Assembly (NCBI RefSeq): GCF_000275845.1
Contig: NW_006766900.1
Location: 174,837 to 200,193, forward strand
Direction of reading: 5' to 3'
Source: Dichomitus squalens LYAD-421 SS1
Taxonomy: Eukaryota; Basidiomycota; Agaricomycetes; Polyporales; Polyporaceae
Length of the DNA: 25,357 bases
A program made the position numbers and the translations under genes. Of the stretch, positions 20,485-25,357 are shown in pieces. Under the pieces are notes generated by a model. The model saw only the letters and a list, made by a program, of their open reading frames with translations, was not told where the DNA came from and ran no database searches. Numbering within the stretch: the first letter of the stretch is position 1; the number at the start of each line of letters is the position of its first letter.

Positions 20485-22099
20485 ATGGCATGCACTCCGA
20501 CACCGACGCAGACGCTCTTTGACGTCGTGACGACCTCCACGGTCTCGACGTCCACTTCGGAAATTGTCACTACGATCCCGGCCGAGATCAGCACCTTCCT
20601 GAGCACATTTTGCGAGAGCTCGACGGTGGATGCGAATGGGACCGCGAGCTGCGTTCTGACACAGTCTCAGGAAGTTTTCACCACCATACAAAGTGAGCTG
20701 ATTCCTTTTCTCGGCGCAAAAATGCGACTTGGTGCGGCGATCGAGTCTCAACGCTGTGCGCACCCAACGAGCAGCTATCGCCTGCGGTGGACCTTACGGT
20801 ACGCAGATGCCTACCTTGGCACAATGGGAACGTTCAGGGATACTCGAGACTTCTCTGTCGTTGGAATCTTTCGCCAAATGCACGTACTAATCACGGTGCT
20901 GTCCTGTAGGCCAAGAGGTCACTACCATCGAGTCGCAATTCGTAGTTCAAGTTCCTGTAACGACATCCACGCCCACTGCCACGTTCTTTTCCACCTGTCC
21001 ATCCAGTGGCGGCGGCACGAGTAATGGCGGGACAAGCAATGGGGGCACAAGTAACGGCGCGACATCACTCCCTCCTTTCGCCGGGGGGACTACTCTGCCC
21101 CCCAACACATCTGTCGTCACGTCGTCGGCGACTTCCACGCTCCCTGATGGTTCCGTGGTCGTATCACTCGTTCCCACCACCATTACGGAGCCCCCAAATC
21201 CCTCGCTCATCCCAACAGATTTAGGAGGAGGCAGTGGTGATCATGGCAGTAGCATCCGAGGGGACGTGGGTACCATAATAGGAGGCACCCTGGGAGGCTT
21301 CTTAGGCCTGATGTTGATAGTCTTGCTTGGCTGGTCCATGTGGTGAGCATTGCTGCCGTTCAATCACCCCTCTCTCAGTCATTGATATGTTCCCAGGCGC
21401 AAGCGCGATGCTATCCGCGCATTGCACCTCCGGGATCAAATGTGGAACAACGAGCAACCTTCCGTGTACCCTAGGCGTCGCTCGAAAATTGAATCCTCCA
21501 TCTTCGACGCCGAGGAACCGAAGCCGTATCAGTACGGTCTCGTAGGGCGGCGAGAGCTGTCCCCGTCGCGAGGTTCCTCTCCCAATCCATCCCCGGTTCC
21601 TACTCGTCCCCAGTCGCTAGTCTACACGGGTCTGTCGCCAGGGCCCCATTCGGCCGGGTTCCCTCCCCACTCCGCAGGTCTGACATCTGGCCCATACACT
21701 CCCACCTTCCCCCACTCGCAACCCCCCACTCCGAACGCCCTGCAGACGGCGACTCCCTACTTATCCGGGAGACCTATCACCCCCACATCGCCTTTGCCAC
21801 CATCACACTTTTCGTCGCCGCCGCCGCCACCATCGCCTCCGCCACCCCCGCGCCTACAAGCTCCCGGTCATCGTCCGTCAGGGTCTGTCGCGTCCGTCGG
21901 TACAGCGGTCAGTTACCCATACCAGGTCCCTGTCCCGCGTGTCGGCCGCGACTCGCAAGATGAGGATGCAGAGGCGGATCCAAGTAGTCGGAGCCCGAAG
22001 CGCATGTCGCTCACGCTTGCTAATTGGAATCCAGACACAGATGGAGAACTGTTCCCTCGCGCGAGCCAGGAGAGCGAGCGGCCGGGGAGCGTCCGGTAG
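20485..22099 (+). CDS. Ser/Thr-rich single-pass membrane protein with Pro-rich tail
   Basis: Exons 20485-20692, 20910-21342 and 21397-22099 give 447 residues from the first ATG. The outer part is Ser/Thr/Val-rich with Cys residues and a GGTSN tandem tract (about 103-121). One transmembrane helix follows at about 189-211 (Gly/Leu/Ile-rich), then a basic stop-transfer RKRD and a cytosolic tail rich in Pro and Ser, including a poly-proline run. This layout resembles fungal wall-stress or Mid2-like sensors and is common in basidiomycetes, but no named domain is seen. A signal peptide is missing at this ATG; the frame continues upstream as a strongly hydrophobic segment from about 20419 (LLPFSIPVIILPAVLA) without an ATG, so the true start is unresolved. 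The 217-base first intron may hide a 24- or 27-nt exon at 20775-20798 or so, coding ACGGPY in frame. Confidence 0.75.
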
Positions 22100-22471
22100 C
22101 GGCGTACGTAACCATGAGCCGTGCCATTGCTTAGCCAGTGTTACGTCCTCATCGCCGCCTTCGTCGCCTCTTGCAACGTAGTTTTCGCGCCGTAAGCCTG
22201 TTTGAAGCGCTCCCACGCAGTTTGGACTGGGAACGGGCTGTGGCGGTACTCCAACGGCGCTCGGGTATTTGGTGCAGTCTTCCCGTCGCGATTCCCGGGT
22301 TCTCATTCATGGCAGTGTATGCGCTGCTGGATAATTCTGTCGTGTATCTCCCTTATTTCTCCTCGACTGAACTAGTCGTCTGGTGTCTTGTTCGTGGTGG
22401 CTATCTGAAGTGGTGCGTCCGCATCAGCATGTTATACTTCCTGCACCGCGTGAAACGTCAGATTTCGGAGG

Positions 22472-22620
22472 GAGGAGAACACGGCGGCAATGAGCAGATT
22501 CCCACCACGTTCTCCCCACATTCCCGCCACATTCTCCGAGAAAGGAGAATGCGTGTTCATCCTCTCACAGAGCTACGCATTCTCCACACATTCCCTTCTA
22601 TATTCGCCACACATTCTCTA
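22472..22620 (-). repeat. GGAGAATGTG-type repeat, copy 1 with internal hairpins
   Basis: This is a cluster of CATTCTCC/CATTCCC words on the plus strand. It includes CATTCTCC (22530-22537) facing GGAGAATG (22544-22551), and an 11-bp perfect inverted pair GGAGAATGCGT (22544-22554) and ACGCATTCTCC (22575-22585). The reverse complement of 22494-22508 matches 24052-24066 at 14 of 15 bases, which ties it to copy 2 in opposite orientation. Confidence 0.65.
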
Positions 22621-24021
22621 GCGTAGACAATTTAGGACAGATCCGGATACCACGAAGCTTGGATTACCTGGTGCCATATCAAGAATTCATCAATTTGTCA
22701 GCGCACATGTTGCCACATCCCGCGTGCTCCATTTGCGAGGTTATACTGGACCGCATATCCACCGCGCGATGATAATTTAGGCACACAGATTCAAGACGGA
22801 CATGAATGCCTACGTAACTACAAAAGATAACTGGGTCGCCGGATGAAAGCTAGCGCGCGGCTTGTAGAGTGCCCGCTAGCAGCGAGGATGCTGCAGCTGG
22901 TGAGGCAGCTGATCGACATACACCACAAGCAGCGCATCTCCTTGAGTTTCATGTGATGTCCGTATATGTAGGAGTTAACCCTGCCAGAAATCGGCATGAG
23001 TTTGCGCATTGTAAGAAGGGAATGTGCCAGCTTCCGGGAAGTATTGGGATATGTTTCAAGACACAACTTGATGATGGCGCGCTTTGCGTCCAGGCGTCTC
23101 TCAGCACCCATCAAAGATGTTGGCCGGCTCGAAATGGAGGAAAGCGAGACAGATAGGGGGGAACTTCTCGAACAAGGGCACCGGCGTAGACAAGTCACTA
23201 TCCCCAGTAAGGACCGAAAACACCAGAGGATCCGGCACAGTCATTTTCATGGTCGTCCAAAGGGCCAGCTGACTAGTAGTGAGGAAGACGGCGAAGGAGG
23301 CGTGTCGGTTGCAGAGTCCAGAGATGACCCCCAAATGGCAAGTGTAGGTGGTGATGAGACTCAAGACATACTAGTACGGCCAGGAGACGTTGCCAAGAAC
23401 CATGATGATGTGAGATCGAGTCTTCCGACACCATCGACAATGTGCTGAGTGCTCCACCCTCCCGGTCTGCAACATCGGCACTGGACAGATCCTCGTGTAC
23501 AGTCCGCGCACATCCATTGCTCGACAGTGGTTCTCCAGGTTCTCTTTGCACTCGGATCCGCTCTTGAGTCTCGCCTTGAGGTACGGCTTTCTGGCTGCTG
23601 ACCTGCACCACTGCAAGTGCGCATTCCTTGTGTGGACAGTTCGCAGACCAAAGACGTCATATCCGAGAGCCTTCTTCGAGACTTGCTTTTGTACTTGCAT
23701 CATTTCGGTTGTTGCCAGGATGGTTTGTCGAGCATGGTGACAGCCCGAGGTCGACTGTCGACAGTAGATGGATGCAGCAGTGGTTGAGATCGATGCAGAC
23801 CTAGAATAGTAGTGTACTGGTACAACTTGGGATCGTGATCTCGACACAATCCACACTTACAAATAAATGCGCATCCAAGGCTGTAGCATCAATAACCTAT
23901 CAGACAGAAAGTCATTTCAATATCACTTATCTTGAGCTATTCGAGGCTACCAAATTGAGAACTAGAGAACATGATGAGATTGTCCAGGCAACATGCATAT
24001 AGTCTACAGATTCGCCGTCCT

Positions 24022-24085
24022 GGAGAACATGGGGGAGAATGTGGAGCAAATGTGGTGGGAATCCGCACATTCTCTGCATGTTCTC
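24022..24085 (+). repeat. GGAGAATGTG-type repeat, copy 2, long hairpin
   Basis: GAGAACATG (24023-24031) and GAGAATGTG (24035-24043) face CACATTCTC (24066-24074) and CATGTTCTC (24077-24085), forming a near-perfect 18-bp stem. The centre contains GTGGTGGGAATCCGC, shared in inverted orientation with copy 1. Likely a dispersed miniature element of this genome. Confidence 0.65.
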
Positions 24086-24599
24086 TCCTGCCAAAATCTG
24101 GTGCTTCACGCTGTGCTGGCAGTGCTCGTGTGCAATCACCAGTTTCCTTCTGTCCCGGGTGGAAAATCGCTAGAATGTATTTTCACGCGCCACGATCCAG
24201 CTCTTCGGCAGAATGTGGTTCATCCTCATCCAGCGGCCAGCTCTCACATCAGGCAGCTCGAGACGAAGAAAGACATGACTAAGCTGTTGTGCTCGACCTT
24301 AGAGCCCAAAATGCGAGTACTGCAGTGCGATCTACTCATCTAGGCGGCCTGTAGAGGTCCTTCATATGATAGATGACGAACAGCTGCTCGTCAACATCAT
24401 TGCACAACAGCTCTTGCTTGAGTGTTGCAAGAGACGTTGGCCGTACAAGTACGTTATTCCAGCGATCTGTGGATGATACACGGCCAGTACCCAGATGAGG
24501 AAGGGGGCCACAATGGCCGCTCTATCCACTTGGCCTCACAGCAGTTAGAGCCAGAGTCGGTAGCCAGGTATATACATCAGGAAAACGTCACGGACTTGT

Positions 24600-24750
24600 A
24601 CAGGTACTTGGGGTACTTGGCCAAGTACCTCAAGTATCCCAAGTACCCCAAGTCCAATAGACTTGGCCAAGTCAGGTGGGTCGACTTGGCCAAGTACCAG
24701 GTACTTGGCCAAGTCCTCCAAGTCCCTGTTCAAGTTCATGCCCAAGTTCA
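24600..24750. repeat. Array of the palindrome ACTTGGCCAAGT
   Basis: Four exact 12-bp copies occur at 24615-24626, 24661-24672, 24684-24695 and 24703-24714, with many half-sites (ACTTGG or CCAAGT), often as GTACTTGG or CCAAGTACC. Half-sites return at 25331-25357, so a further array probably begins beyond the window. Confidence 0.85.
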
Positions 24751-24857
24751 CTGTGAGATGTATTGAATAAAGATGATATGCATGAAAGTCAATCAAAGGA
24801 CAGCTGCTCTTGATCAAGGTCAAGTGTACATTATTTGTTAGCGGGTGCAGCGGCGGC

Positions 24858-24950
24858 AAAAAAAAAATGCCACCACAGGGAATTGAACTGGCGACCTGCA
24901 TATTCAGTGTCCAACACAGCATGTTCAACCACTACATCACAGAAGCTCAC
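24858..24950 (-). repeat. tRNA-derived SINE-like unit or tRNA relic
   Basis: The minus strand carries an RNA polymerase III A-box-like TGATGTAGTGG (24939-24929) and a B-box-like AGTTCAATTCC (24889-24879), 40 bases apart, followed by TGTGGTGGCA and a run of ten T (plus A-run 24858-24867), a pol III terminator. The T stem and acceptor stem do not pair, so it is not a working tRNA. A tRNA-headed SINE or a decayed tRNA gene explains it best. Confidence 0.6.
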
Positions 24951-25324
24951 ACTGTAGCACAGAATAGCAGCCATATATAGCGCTCTTTGCTGGACTCCGA
25001 GAAGTTCTTCACCATCCTCACCTGTACCATAGCAGAACTTGGACATCCACCACTGATACCACTATTCTTGAGCATTATCTGGATATTGTACCTCTGTATC
25101 ACTACTGAAACAAGCACATTGTAACAACTTAAAGTCTTCTATCACATGTTATTGCCCTTCTTCTAATAGACTATAAAGCTGCTTCTACAGCCTTAAAACA
25201 GACTGGTTTACAACTAGTGTATGGTTGTCTATGATAGATATTATTACATAAGAAGTATACAAGATGTGTGACTGATAAAACACCAATTGCTCAAATTGAG
25301 GCCTGAGTATACTGAAGTCAACAT

Positions 25325-25357
25325 GTAAAGTCCAAGTTGTGGCCCAAGTACCCCAAG
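25325..25357. repeat. CCAAGT half-site cluster at window edge
   Basis: CCAAGT, CCCAAGTACC and CCAAG occur within the last 30 bases, the same words that form the array at 24600-24750. It is cut by the window end. Confidence 0.6.

Larger units (their letters stand above)
22100..25357. other. Repeat-rich, gene-poor right end
   Basis: After the membrane protein 3' flank, no complete gene can be supported for 3.2 kb. Frames at 22138-22626, 22818-23198, 22996-23448 and 23371-23856 are open on one or other strand but lack recognisable motifs or a coherent exon chain. The block contains an inverted pair of related repeats (22472-22620 and 24022-24085), a tRNA-derived unit (24858-24950), and a palindrome array (24600-24750) that reappears at the very end. 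It looks like repeat-invaded DNA. Confidence 0.5.

Noticed and set aside
22138..22626. 162-codon plus-strand frame past the Ser/Thr-rich gene.
   Set aside because: It runs through the hairpin repeat at its end, has no domain motif and lies in the expected 3' flank.
22818..23856. Several long frames on both strands between the inverted repeats, considered as a transposase or a third membrane gene.
   Set aside because: No catalytic motif, no consistent chain of exons, and frames compete on both strands.
24422..24928. Overlapping plus and minus frames rich in Tyr-Leu-Gly and Gln-Val repeats.
   Set aside because: They are translations of the ACTTGGCCAAGT array and the tRNA-derived unit, not genes.
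24858..24950. A functional tRNA on the minus strand.
   Set aside because: The T stem and acceptor stem do not pair and no clear anticodon loop forms.
1..25357. CRISPR arrays, bacterial operons or a phage-like defence system.
   Set aside because: There are no spaced direct repeats of suitable length, and spliced nuclear genes show the DNA is eukaryotic.

Overview
The window looks like nuclear DNA of a filamentous basidiomycete (Agaricomycetes; Polyporales is my guess from the gene types). The reasons are many short introns of about 48-66 bases with GTRNGY donors and CTGAC/CTAAY branch sites, an intron-containing tRNA-Ile, two DUF6533 membrane proteins (a family I know from this clade), an F-box protein, and a secreted polysaccharide lyase family 8 enzyme. 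All gene models were built by hand from splice signals and reading frame; none has transcript support. Layout from left to right: 1-637 no gene; 638-729 (-) tRNA-Ile(AAU); 1526-4735 (+) secreted PL8 lyase, 11 exons, 873 residues, apparently intact; 4921-6688 (-) DUF6533 protein A, 13 exons; 7649-8826 (-) seven-bladed lactonase-like beta-propeller, 3 exons; 8827-11255 a gene-poor stretch; 11256-12385 (-) penta-EF-hand protein, 7 exons; 12810-14724 (-) DUF6533 protein B, 11 exons; 15899-18467 (-) F-box protein broken by one in-frame TAG; 19527-20118 (-) small CHY zinc-finger protein; about 20485-22099 (+) a Ser/Thr-rich single-pass membrane protein with a proline-rich tail, divergent from the CHY gene; 22100-25357 a repeat-rich, gene-poor end holding an inverted repeat pair, a tRNA-derived SINE-like unit and a palindrome array. 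The genes do not form a pathway. The lyase is extracellular, the DUF6533 and Ser/Thr-rich proteins are membrane proteins, and the rest are likely intracellular. The most unusual signal is in gene architecture. The two DUF6533 paralogues can be kept in frame only if a two-nucleotide microexon is spliced in at the same protein position (GT in A, AT in B, both completing a Lys-Phe pair). Further very short exons (9, 18 and 24/27 nt internal; 5 and 12 nt initial coding) are inferred elsewhere in the window.
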